From the NCBI RefSeq assembly GCF_022414535.1, contig NZ_JADWYM010000002.1:270304-334303 (forward strand): a DNA stretch of 64,000 bases. The letters run 5' to 3'. Below the pieces are notes generated by a model. The model did no database searches and was not told where the DNA came from. It worked only from the letters and a program-made list of their open reading frames with translations. The translations under genes were made by a program, and so were the position numbers. Every line of letters starts with the position of its first letter. Position 1 is the first letter of the stretch. Origin of the DNA: Streptomyces sp. MUM 2J. Its GTDB lineage: Bacteria > Actinomycetota > Actinomycetes > Streptomycetales > Streptomycetaceae. Shown piece after piece: positions 28,537 through 36,478 of the stretch.

Positions 28537-29736
28537 GTGAGCAGCAGCGGCCTCATCTACGCAGTCATCGTCGGGGCCTGGGCCGCCTACTTGGTGCCGA
28601 TGTGGCTCCGTAGGCAGGACGAGCTGAACGAGGCCCGTCCGACGGAACGCTTCAGCACGGCCATCCGGTTGCTGTCCGGACGGGCGGGCATGGAGCGCCG
28701 GTACGCCAAGGACCTGCAGGCGCGCTCCACCGACGAGGGGGAGGGCGACGCCGGCGCACCGGACGCCGTCACCGACTCGGTGGACGTCCGGTCCTTCGCC
28801 GTGCCTCCGGCGTCCGCCCAGGAGGCATCCGCGGCCCGCGCGCAGGCGCAGGAGCGTGCCGAGCCGGAGCGCGACCACCCCGTGGGACCGGCGGCCCATC
28901 CCGATGCCGAGCCGGAGCGCAAGCGTGTGCCGAACGCCCGGCGTACGCCCTCCGCGCAGGCGGCAGCGGCGCGCGCCCAGCGCTCGAAAGTACTCGCGCG
29001 CCGCAGGCGCACCACCGTGATGCTCTTCCTCGCCTTCACGCTCGGCGCGATCATCGCGGCCGTCGGAGGGCTCGGGCTCCTCTGGGCGCCGGCCGCGCCC
29101 GCGGTACTCCTCAGCGCCTACATCGCCTACCTGCGCCGCCAGGAGCGCCGTCGCTTCGCGTACCAGATGGACCGCCGCCGGGCCGAGGCCGCGGCGCAGC
29201 GGCTGCGGGAGCGTCAGCCACGCCGGCGTACGTCCGTCGGCGCGGACGACCGTGCCGAGGCCGAGGACCCGGACGACGGGGCCGAGCCGGAGATCGACCC
29301 CGGGATGTCGGTGCTCGCCGCGGACCGCCGCGCGCTCGTCGAGCAGACGGACCACGCCGAGTGGGTCGACCAGCAGCGGGAGCGGCAGCGCAGGCCGGGC
29401 CACGGGGAGAGCTGGGACCCGGTGCCGGTGCCGTTGCCGACGTACGTGACCGCCCCGGTCGCGCCGCGCGCGACGGCGGAGGTGGACCTGGGGGCGCCGG
29501 ACGCGTGGAGCTCGGCGCGTTCCAGCACCGTGGCGCCGGAGCACGAGGTGCAGCCGCCCGCCGTGCCCGAGCAGGAAGGGGAGGAGCCGGCGCCCGGCGC
29601 GGACAGCAAGTCGACGGCGCACGCCCGTACTGATGCGCGCCGCGCCGCCTCCGCGCGCCGGGCACGCGAGCGTGGACGCACGCCCCTCTTCGACCAGTAC
29701 GAGGACGGGCAGCGCCCCCGTGCGGCCAACGAGTGA
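28537..29736 (+). CDS. sepX: divisome membrane protein SepX/GlpR
   Basis: A 399-aa protein with an N-terminal membrane helix (SGLIYAVIVGAWAAYLVPMW, 4-23). A charged cytoplasmic stretch follows, then two adjacent helices at about 160-200 (TVMLFLAFTLGAIIAAVGGL and APAAPAVLLSAYIAYL) and a long Arg/Glu-rich tail with probable coiled-coil. In Streptomyces SepX stabilises Z-rings in hyphae and spores; its corynebacterial counterpart GlpR is the membrane receptor of Glp. A glp gene lies 2 kb upstream. GTG 28537 is the start. Confidence 0.85.
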   Translation: MSSSGLIYAVIVGAWAAYLVPMWLRRQDELNEARPTERFSTAIRLLSGRAGMERRYAKDLQARSTDEGEGDAGAPDAVTDSVDVRSFAVPPASAQEASAARAQAQERAEPERDHPVGPAAHPDAEPERKRVPNARRTPSAQAAAARAQRSKVLARRRRTTVMLFLAFTLGAIIAAVGGLGLLWAPAAPAVLLSAYIAYLRRQERRRFAYQMDRRRAEAAAQRLRERQPRRRTSVGADDRAEAEDPDDGAEPEIDPGMSVLAADRRALVEQTDHAEWVDQQRERQRRPGHGESWDPVPVPLPTYVTAPVAPRATAEVDLGAPDAWSSARSSTVAPEHEVQPPAVPEQEGEEPAPGADSKSTAHARTDARRAASARRARERGRTPLFDQYEDGQRPRAANE

Positions 29737-29887
29737 CCCGCTCCCACTCGTGTGTCCCGAGCCTCCCGGGCCCGTGAGCCGGAGGGCGCGCAGGAGCGGA
29801 ATGACCTTGGCATCCTCGCCCGCAGACCCGAGCGGGAACGGATTTTCAAGCACGCCGATCGGGATGCTAGAGTTTCACTCGTTGCAA

Positions 29888-29961
29888 GGGCCTGTGGCGC
29901 AGTCCGGTAGCGCACCTCGTTCGCATCGAGGGGGCCAGGGGTTCAAATCCCCTCAGGTCCA
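29888..29961 (+). tRNA. tRNA-Ala (anticodon CGC)
   Basis: 74 nt without encoded CCA. Acceptor stem GGGCCTG/CAGGTCC, D-arm GCGC/GCGC, anticodon stem CCTCG/CGAGG with loop TTCGCAT (anticodon CGC), T-arm AGGGG/CCCCT with TTCAAAT, discriminator A. Its 3' end overlaps a decayed integrase on the other strand. Confidence 0.95.
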
Positions 29962-30180
29962 CGCAGCTCAAAGCCCCGGTCGGGTTGTCTCGACCGGGGC
30001 TTTGACGTGTCGTACAGCAGTTGAAGTACGGCAACTGCGTCGGAACTTGCTTCCCGAGACGCTTCGCCCCGCTTGCGCGGTGCCCGCCGAGTCGCCTCGG
30101 GCGGATGTGTGCGTGCACCTCCATGGTCACGGCGATCCTGCTGTGTCGCAGGATCTGCTCGGGTATCACCGAACTCGGTG
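29943..30180 (-). pseudogene. tyrosine integrase remnant (C-terminus)
   Basis: In one minus-strand frame (around 30110-30180) EQILRHSRIAVTMEVHAHI matches the C-terminal His/Tyr box of phage-type integrases, where H-S-R-I-xx-T-M-E-hY-x-H-h is typical. Here the catalytic Tyr position reads His. After a frameshift near 30110 the next frame continues EATRRAPRKRGEASREASSDAVAVLQLLYDTSKP and stops at 29943, inside the tRNA. The rest of the gene upstream is unrecognisable. It marks an old integration at the tRNA-Ala gene. Confidence 0.6.
29968..30005 (+). terminator. terminator after tRNA-Ala
   Basis: A 15-bp perfect hairpin, TCAAAGCCCCGGTCG at 29968-29982 with its complement at 29991-30005 and an 8-nt loop, starting 6 nt after the tRNA. 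Confidence 0.8.
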
Positions 30181-30850
30181 ACGGGCCGGTGCACTTCCGT
30201 GAAGCCGTTCCCGCATACCGCAAAAGGGCGGGGCGGCGCAGTGGGGGATCTCGGCCGGCACGCCGGTCGTCCTGGTCTGCCGAACCACGTGCCGTCGAGG
30301 GGCTCCCCGTCGTGAACGCCGGATGAGGGGAGAGGCTCGGCGCCACCTCGTATGAGGTGTTCACGAACCGTCAGGCTCCGTGGGAGCCGGTTGCGGCCGC
30401 GTTCACGGAGTACCCGCGGCGCGTCGGCCGGTCCGGCTTCGGTGCCGAGGACCTCGGCCGAGTCGATGCACCCGACCGCGTGATCGTCTTCCGCGGTGTC
30501 GGTGGCATCGGGAGAACCGCGCCGCCCAGGAAGCCGGAGGAGCCGTCCGGGTGAGCCGCTGGAGAGGCGGCTGCGCCGCGACGGTCCCGCCTCCCGCTTC
30601 GGCCGGGCTCTGCCTCGGGAGAAGGGGCAGGGCTTGGGTGCCCGCGCCTTGGCGGGTCGCCCCGGTCGGTCTCCGCGCAGTGGCCTTCGGCAGGGGCCCG
30701 GTGCGCGGCTCTTGGAGGGGGCGGTCGGTTGACCGGTCCGCCGGATGTGTCTGCCCGGTGAGTGATCACCGATGCGACGCCGCGCCGGATCGAGCCGCTG
30801 CGCGGGGCGCGCGGCCGGGGGCGGCGTGCTGTCGCCCCCCTTCCGGGTCC
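30181..30850. other. degenerate region next to the tRNA integration site
   Basis: About 670 bp between the integrase remnant and the SRPBCC operon promoter. No frame gives a recognisable protein, and open frames lack ribosome sites. It is probably the rest of the decayed integrated element. Confidence 0.45.
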
Positions 30851-30857
30851 CCACGGT

Positions 30858-30917
30858 GCAACGTTTGGTTGCGTGACCGGTGGGGGTGGCCTAGTCTTGT
30901 GTGCAACCGATGGTTGC
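30858..30917 (+). promoter_or_regulatory. promoter with paired operators for the SRPBCC-ArsR operon
   Basis: TTGCGT (30869-30874), 17-nt spacer, TAGTCT (30892-30897) forms a good vegetative promoter. Two related 15-bp dyads flank it: GCAACGTTTGGTTGC at 30858-30872 overlaps the -35, and GCAACCGATGGTTGC at 30903-30917 covers the start site. The layout suits autorepression by the ArsR protein of the operon. Confidence 0.75.
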
Positions 30918-30933
30918 GAATGTGGAGGCGGGT

Positions 30934-31398
30934 ATGGAGTACGGGAGCATCGAGCGCGAACTGCACGTCGAGGCCTCGCCCGAGGTGGTGTTCGAGGTGC
31001 TGACCAGCCCCGAGCACATCCGGGACTGGTGGAGCGCCGAGGCCGACCTCGAACCGGCCGCCGGAGCGACGGGCAGCCTCACGTGGACGGACGAGGGCAG
31101 CGGTCGGCGTCAGTCCTCGCCGTTCACGGTGGTCGAGGCCGACCCGCCGCGGACGTTCTCGTTCCGCTGGACGTACGACGAGGCGGAGACGGCGGGGCCG
31201 GGCAACTCGCTGCTGGTGACCTTCGAGCTCGTCCCGACGGGGAACGGGACCACCGTGCGCTTCCGCGAGAGCGGTTACCGCGAGCGGGGCTGGGAGGCCG
31301 CCGTGCTCGAGGCGCACTACAGCGACCATCGGCAGGGCTGGGACTTCTTCCTGCCCCGCCTGGCCGCGGTCGCGGGCCGACTGGCGGCCGCGCGATGA
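30934..31398 (+). CDS. SRPBCC (AHSA1-like) domain protein
   Basis: 154 aa with the START/Bet v1-like fold: IERELHVEASPEVVFEVLTSPEHIRDWW at the N-terminus, then beta strands and a C-terminal helix ending FFLPRLAAVAGRL. This family binds hydrophobic ligands or client proteins; activity is unknown. ATG 30934 has GGAGGCGGGT upstream. Its stop overlaps the ArsR start (ATGA). Such proteins are often co-encoded with ArsR regulators, as here. Confidence 0.85.
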   Translation: MEYGSIERELHVEASPEVVFEVLTSPEHIRDWWSAEADLEPAAGATGSLTWTDEGSGRRQSSPFTVVEADPPRTFSFRWTYDEAETAGPGNSLLVTFELVPTGNGTTVRFRESGYRERGWEAAVLEAHYSDHRQGWDFFLPRLAAVAGRLAAAR

Positions 31399-31739
31399 GC
31401 ACCGCGATCGACGACGGCCTCTGGTCCGCGATAGGGGACCCGACCAGGCGCCGCGTGATCGACCTTCTGCTGGCCGAAGGGCAGGGGACCGCGACGACCC
31501 TCAGCGCGAACCTGCCGGTGACCCGGCAGGCCGTGGCCAAGCATCTCGCGGTGCTCGACCGGTCCGGTCTCGTGCGGTCCGCTCCGGCGGGGCGGGAGAG
31601 GCGGTACCGCGTGGACGAGGCGCAGCTGGCCCGTGCCGTCGCCCAGCTGAACTCCGTCGGCGCGATGTGGGACGCCCGCCTGCAGCGCATCAAGAGACTC
31701 GCCGAGGCGATCCAGCGAGCCGAGAACGCGGAGAAGTGA
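31395..31739 (+). CDS. ArsR family transcriptional regulator
   Basis: A 114-aa winged-helix repressor with IGDPTRRRVIDLLLAEGQGTATTLS and recognition helix LPVTRQAVAKHLAVLDRSGLV (about 40-60). The ArsR cysteine metal-site motif is absent; no Cys occurs in the protein, so it is not a classic metal sensor. It overlaps the preceding SRPBCC gene by 4 bp, with another SRPBCC gene 12 bp downstream. The paired dyads at 30858 and 30903 are likely its operators. Confidence 0.9.
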   Translation: MSTAIDDGLWSAIGDPTRRRVIDLLLAEGQGTATTLSANLPVTRQAVAKHLAVLDRSGLVRSAPAGRERRYRVDEAQLARAVAQLNSVGAMWDARLQRIKRLAEAIQRAENAEK

Positions 31740-31751
31740 AGGGAGAGCGAG

Positions 31752-32189
31752 ATGGTGGACATCCTGCACCGGGTGGGAATCGCGGCGCCGCCGGAGAAGG
31801 TCTACGAGGCGCTCACGACGGTCGAGGGCCTGGCCGGCTGGTGGACGACCGACACGAGCGGCAGCGGGGACGGCGTCCTGAGGTTCCGCTTCGGTGACGT
31901 CGGCGGCTTCGACATGAAGGTCCTTGATCTGCAGCCGAACACGCGGGTGCTCTGGGAGGTCGTCGCAGGCCCGGCGGAGTGGATCGGGACGACGGTCGCC
32001 TTCGACCTGTCCCGGGACGGGGAGTGGACGATCGTCCTGTTCGCGCACGAGGGCTGGCGCGAGCCGGTGGAGTTCATGAACCACTGCAGCACCAAGTGGG
32101 CCGTGTTCCTGATGAGCCTGAAATCCATGGTGGAGACGGGGGCCGGTGCACCGCATCCGCACGACGTGCGGATCGGCGACTGGCACTGA
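31752..32189 (+). CDS. SRPBCC domain protein
   Basis: 145 aa, a second START-like protein: VDILHRVGIAAPPEKVYEALTTVEGLAGWW, FRFGDVGGFDMKVLDLQPNTRVLWEV, and a C-terminal helix STKWAVFLMSLKSMVETG. It diverges strongly from the first copy at 30934, so this is not a recent duplication. Ribosome site GAAGGGAG lies upstream of ATG 31752. Third gene of the ArsR operon. Ligand unknown. Confidence 0.85.
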   Translation: MVDILHRVGIAAPPEKVYEALTTVEGLAGWWTTDTSGSGDGVLRFRFGDVGGFDMKVLDLQPNTRVLWEVVAGPAEWIGTTVAFDLSRDGEWTIVLFAHEGWREPVEFMNHCSTKWAVFLMSLKSMVETGAGAPHPHDVRIGDWH

Positions 32190-32373
32190 CGCCGCTCGCG
32201 GCGGCCCGTCCCGGCGGCCTGGTCCCAGCGGGTTCGTCGGCGCCTCGTCGGCGGTCGACGGGCCTGCGCGCGCCGGTTGGTCGAGCCCGCTCCTGCCCCG
32301 GCTGGCGCCGGGTGCGGCGGAGGCGGTGGGGCGGGCTCGACGCCGGAGGCTGGGGGCGTGGAGTCCGGCGGTG

Positions 32374-32850
32374 TCACAGGGCCTTCGCGTAGCAGCGGCT
32401 CGCCTCGTGGAACCGGTAGTAGCCGAACTTGGTGCACGGTGCGTAGCCGCTGGAGAGGTACAGGGCGATGGCCTCGGGCTGCTTGGTGCCGGTCTCCAGC
32501 ACCATGCGGATGCGGCCCGCCGTGCGGGCGTCGTCCTCCAGTGCGGCCAGGATGCGCCGGGCGATCCCCCGGCCGCGCATGTCGTCGACGACGTACATGC
32601 GCTTGAGCTCGGCGTCGCCGTCCTCGTTGCCCTTGTCGTTGACGTCCTGGCTGCGCCAGCCACCGGTGGCGACGGGCCGGTCGGACTCGTCGTAGGCGAT
32701 GAGGTAGACGCCGTTCGGTGGGGCGAAGTCCGAGGGGTCCAGGAAGGTGGCGTCCCCTCCGTCGCCGTAGCGGACGTGGTACTCGGCCTGGACCTGGTCG
32801 TTGAGCTTGACGGCGTCGGGATGGTCGAAGGCGACCCGGCGAATATTCAT
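32374..32850 (-). CDS. GNAT family N-acetyltransferase
   Basis: A 158-aa acetyltransferase. The acetyl-CoA site is MYVVDDMRGRGIARRILAALEDDA (about 85-108), the classic R/Q-x-x-G-x-G/A pattern. YLSSGYAPCTKFGYYRFHEAS follows at the C-terminus. ATG 32850 begins the conserved part; the frame is open to 32943. No clear ribosome site, so it may be leaderless. Substrate unknown. Confidence 0.85.
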   Translation of the reverse strand: MNIRRVAFDHPDAVKLNDQVQAEYHVRYGDGGDATFLDPSDFAPPNGVYLIAYDESDRPVATGGWRSQDVNDKGNEDGDAELKRMYVVDDMRGRGIARRILAALEDDARTAGRIRMVLETGTKQPEAIALYLSSGYAPCTKFGYYRFHEASRCYAKAL

Positions 32851-33002
32851 GCGGTCAATCGTAGGAGTATGCAGCCGGTGGGTGGGCCGCGGGTGGACAT
32901 CGGGACGTCGTCCAGTGTGCCGGTATCGTGCCCTGGTGCTCACCGTGGCCCCGGACGACGCGTCCTGCCGATGGGGCCGACTGTGAGGTCGAGGAGAGTG
33001 TT

Positions 33003-33806
33003 GTGCTGACAGTGACCTCTGTGAACGTCAACGGGCTGCGGGCCGCCGCGAAGAAGGGCTTCGTGGAGTGGCTCGCCGGCACGGACGCCGACGTGCTGTG
33101 CCTGCAGGAGGTGCGCGCGGAGCAGCACCAGCTGCCCGAGCATGTCCGCGCCCCGGAGGGCTGGCACACGGTGTACGCCCCCGCCGCGGCCAAGGGCCGT
33201 GCCGGCGTCTCCCTGTACACCCGGCGTGAGCCGGACCGCGTCCGGGTCGGCTTCGGCTCCGCGGAGTTCGACGGCAGCGGCCGGTACGTCGAGGCCGACC
33301 TGCCGGGTGTGACCGTCGCCTCCCTCTATCTGCCCTCCGGCGAGGTCGGCACCGAGCGGCAGGACGAGAAGGTCCGCTTCATGGGGGAGTTCCTGGCGTA
33401 TCTGAAGGAGCTGCGTGAGCGGGCCTCCGCCGACGGCCGGGAGGTCCTGGTGTGCGGCGACTGGAACATCGCCCACCAGCGGGCCGACCTGAAGAACTGG
33501 CGCGGCAACGCCAGGAGCTCCGGCTTCCTGCCCGAGGAGCGCGCCTGGCTGACCCGGGTACTGGACCCGGCGGACGGCGGCTACGTGGACGTCGTGCGGG
33601 CGCTGCACCCGGACGCGGAGGGGCCGTACTCGTGGTGGTCGTACCGGGGGCGGGCCTTCGACAACGACACGGGCTGGCGGATCGACTACCACTGTGGGAC
33701 GCCGGGGCTGGCCGGCAGGGCCGTCAAGGGGTACGTGGAGCGCGCGGCGACGCACGCCGAGCGCTGGTCCGACCACGCGCCCGTCACGGTCGTCTACGAG
33801 GCGTAG
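33003..33806 (+). CDS. exodeoxyribonuclease III (AP endonuclease)
   Basis: A 267-aa DNA repair nuclease of the Xth family that cleaves abasic sites. Catalytic motifs: SVNVNGLRAA (metal/phosphate), LCLQEVRAEQ (Glu metal ligand), CGDWNIAH (Asp and Asn), WRIDYHC and the C-terminal SDHAPV (Asp-His). GTG 33003 has GAGGAG upstream; the open frame begins at 32928. Divergent from the GNAT gene. Confidence 0.93.
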   Translation: MLTVTSVNVNGLRAAAKKGFVEWLAGTDADVLCLQEVRAEQHQLPEHVRAPEGWHTVYAPAAAKGRAGVSLYTRREPDRVRVGFGSAEFDGSGRYVEADLPGVTVASLYLPSGEVGTERQDEKVRFMGEFLAYLKELRERASADGREVLVCGDWNIAHQRADLKNWRGNARSSGFLPEERAWLTRVLDPADGGYVDVVRALHPDAEGPYSWWSYRGRAFDNDTGWRIDYHCGTPGLAGRAVKGYVERAATHAERWSDHAPVTVVYEA

Positions 33807-34014
33807 GCCCGGGCTCGCCCCTTGGGTTCCGGTCCCGTCGGCGGGCACGGGCACGCGGGCCCGCCGGTCCCCGGGCACGGCCCCCGGACCCGCCGCCCGC
33901 CACCGGGGCCGGTGCCCGCGTCACGCCCTCGCCCGGGTGGCCCGCCGGTCGGCGGGTGGGCCGGGTGCCCGCCGGTGGGCGGAGTGTGCGAAGGGGCCGT
34001 CACGGCGCCCGGGC

Positions 34015-34680
34015 TCAGGACGGCTGTGGTCCGCCCCCGAGGTGCTTGCCGAGCCGCCTGTCCAGGGCGAGGGACAACTCCGCGTCCACGACGCTGCGGG
34101 CCAGTGGGCGCAGGCGCTGCAGGTCCTCCTCCGGGCCGTGGCGCAGGATCAGGTCGGCGAAGAGTTCGGCGAGGGTGTCGGCGTGCTCGCGGACGCGGGC
34201 GCCCGCCGTGAGGACCTCCGCGAGCGGGATGCCCTCGCGGACCAGGGCGGAGGAGACGTCGAGCAGGCGGCGGCTGATGTGGACGATCTCGTCGCCGTCC
34301 GTGCCGAGGTAGCCGAGTTCCATGGCGGCGGCCAGGTTCTCGGGGGTGACCTCGCCCTCGAAGCGTGCGGCGAGTTCCTCGGGGGTGAGGCGGACCGGCT
34401 CCTCCTCGGTGGGGGGACCGACGCCGAGCAGGTCGGCGACGTCCCGGCCGTGGTCGAGGGCCTCGGCGAGTTCCGCGATGCCGCTGAGGGTGTGGCCGCG
34501 TTCGAGTAGCGCCGCGATGGTGCGCAGGCGGGCCAGGTGGTGGTCGTCGTACCAGGCGATGCGGCCCTGGCGGCGGGGTGGCGGGATCAGTTTGCGCTCG
34601 CGGTAGAAGCGCAGGGTGCGCACCGTGATGCCGGCCAGCTCCGCCAGCTCCTCCATGCGGTATTCACGCTTCTCTGCCAC
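34015..34680 (-). CDS. MerR family transcriptional regulator
   Basis: 221 aa. The N-terminal MerR winged helix (YRMEELAELAGITVRTLRFYRERKLIPPPRRQGRIAWYDD, 7-46) is followed by a dimerisation helix and a longer effector domain (about 85-210) of Leu/Glu-rich helices. There is no Cys metal site. GTG 34680. Divergent from the Baeyer-Villiger monooxygenase operon with 136 bp between starts, hence its probable controller. Confidence 0.88.
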   Translation of the reverse strand: MAEKREYRMEELAELAGITVRTLRFYRERKLIPPPRRQGRIAWYDDHHLARLRTIAALLERGHTLSGIAELAEALDHGRDVADLLGVGPPTEEEPVRLTPEELAARFEGEVTPENLAAAMELGYLGTDGDEIVHISRRLLDVSSALVREGIPLAEVLTAGARVREHADTLAELFADLILRHGPEEDLQRLRPLARSVVDAELSLALDRRLGKHLGGGPQPS

Positions 34681-34765
34681 ACCGGAAGCCTATGTTGTAC
34701 CGCGGGTGACTTTCCTCGCCCCGCCCCCTACCCATGAGTACGAGGCTCCTCTACCCTCCCCATTG

Positions 34766-34783
34766 TGCCAGTGTTCACTGGCA
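34766..34783. promoter_or_regulatory. palindromic operator upstream of the monooxygenase operon
   Basis: TGCCAGTG-TT-CACTGGCA, perfect 8-bp arms, 33 bp before the monooxygenase ATG. The form is more like a TetR-type site than the spacer-bound operators of MerR proteins, so a second regulator elsewhere is possible. Confidence 0.65.
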
Positions 34784-34816
34784 GGGTTTGGGTACGGGTG
34801 TGGGAGGGGCTTCGGC

Positions 34817-36478
34817 ATGGCTGAGCACGAGCACGTACGGGTGGCGGTGGTCGGGTCCGGATTCGGCGGGCTGGGAGCCGCCGTGCGACTACGGCGGGAG
34901 GGCATCACCGACTTCGCCGTCCTGGAGCGGGCGGGCAGCGTCGGCGGCACCTGGCGGGACAACAGCTACCCCGGTTGCGCCTGCGACGTACCCTCCCACC
35001 TGTACTCCTTCTCCTTCGCTCCCAACCCCGACTGGCCGCGCACCTTCTCCGGGCAGGAACACATCCGCGCCTACCTGGAGCGCGTCACCGACACCTTCGG
35101 GCTGCGCCCGCACATCCGCTTCGACTCCGAGGTGAAGCGGATGACCTGGGACGGCGAGCAACTGCGATGGGTCATCGAGACCACCGGCGGCAACCTCACC
35201 GCGGACGTCGTCGTCTCCGCCACCGGCCCGCTCTCCGACCCCAAGATCCCCGACATCCCCGGCCTCGACTCCTTCCCCGGCAAGGTCTTCCACTCCGCCC
35301 GCTGGGACCACGACCACGACCTCGCCGGCAAGCGCGTCGCGATGATCGGCACGGGCGCGTCCGCGATCCAGATCGTGCCGTCCATCCAGCCGGAGGTCGG
35401 CAGGCTGACCCTCTTCCAGCGCACCCCCGCCTGGGTCATGCCCCGCGTCGACCGCGCCATCGGCGGGTTCGAGCGCGGGCTGCACCGGCAGCTGCCGTTC
35501 ACCACCCAGCTGCGCCGCGGAGCGCTGTGGGGCCTGCGCGAGCTCCAGGTGCAGGCCTTCACCAAGCACCCCAACGAGCTCGGCTTCGTCGAGCGGATCG
35601 CCGAGCGCAACATGGCGCACGCCATCAAGGACCCCGTGCTGCGCGCAAAACTCACCCCGGACTACCGCATCGGCTGCAAGCGGATCCTCCTGTCGAGCAC
35701 CTACTACCCGGCGCTCGCGCAGCCCAACGTGGACGTCGTCGCGAGCGGGCTCAGCGAGGTCCGCGGGTCCACCGTCGTCGCCGCCGACGGCACGGAGACC
35801 GAGGTCGACGTGATCATCTTCGGTACCGGTTTCCACGTCACGGACATGCCGATCGCCGAGCGGGTCGTGGGCGCCGACGGCCGGACGCTCGCCGAGACCT
35901 GGACCGGCGGCATGGCGGCCCTGCGCGGCGCCTCCGCCGCCGGCTTCCCGAACTGGATGACCATCATCGGGCCCAACACCGGCCTCGGGAACTCCTCGAT
36001 GATCCTCATGATCGAGTCCCAGCTGAACTACCTCGCCGACTACATGCGCCAGCTGGACGTCCTCGGCGGCCGTGCCGCGCTCGACGCGCGCCCGAGCGCC
36101 GTGCACGCCTGGAACCGCCGGGTGCAGGAGCGCATGAAGCGGACGGTGTGGAACACGGGTGGCTGCACCAGCTGGTACCTCGACGCGAGCGGACGCAACA
36201 CCACCGTCTGGCCGGGGACGACCAGCGAGTTCCGGCGGGCCACGCGCCGCGTCGAACTCTCGGAGTACCAGGTGCTGCGCCCCTCCGACGGCCGCACGCC
36301 CGGGAAGACGACCCTCGGTGGAAGGGCGGCCGAAGGGGCCGGCTCCGACGGGGAGTCGCCCGGGGCGAGCGGAAGCGGCTCCCGGCGGAAGGCCCGCGCC
36401 CAGCAGGCTCCGGCGCGGGGGGCTGTCGGGGCCCCGGCGCGGCAGGCCTCCGGCCGCACCCGGGGGGCCGCCGGATGA
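34817..36478 (+). CDS. flavin-containing Baeyer-Villiger-type monooxygenase
   Basis: A 553-aa NADPH/FAD enzyme that inserts oxygen next to carbonyls or oxidises heteroatoms. The FAD Rossmann motif GSGFGG is at the N-terminus, with GGTWRDNSYPGCACD after it. The Baeyer-Villiger fingerprint FxGxxxHxxxW appears as FPGKVFHSARW, and the NADPH motif as GTGASAIQI. The C-terminal 60 residues are basic and low-complexity. It overlaps the hydrolase gene by ATGA. A monooxygenase-hydrolase-SDR set resembles the mycobacterial mymA operon. GGGAGGGG lies upstream of ATG 34817. Confidence 0.9.
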   Translation: MAEHEHVRVAVVGSGFGGLGAAVRLRREGITDFAVLERAGSVGGTWRDNSYPGCACDVPSHLYSFSFAPNPDWPRTFSGQEHIRAYLERVTDTFGLRPHIRFDSEVKRMTWDGEQLRWVIETTGGNLTADVVVSATGPLSDPKIPDIPGLDSFPGKVFHSARWDHDHDLAGKRVAMIGTGASAIQIVPSIQPEVGRLTLFQRTPAWVMPRVDRAIGGFERGLHRQLPFTTQLRRGALWGLRELQVQAFTKHPNELGFVERIAERNMAHAIKDPVLRAKLTPDYRIGCKRILLSSTYYPALAQPNVDVVASGLSEVRGSTVVAADGTETEVDVIIFGTGFHVTDMPIAERVVGADGRTLAETWTGGMAALRGASAAGFPNWMTIIGPNTGLGNSSMILMIESQLNYLADYMRQLDVLGGRAALDARPSAVHAWNRRVQERMKRTVWNTGGCTSWYLDASGRNTTVWPGTTSEFRRATRRVELSEYQVLRPSDGRTPGKTTLGGRAAEGAGSDGESPGASGSGSRRKARAQQAPARGAVGAPARQASGRTRGAAG

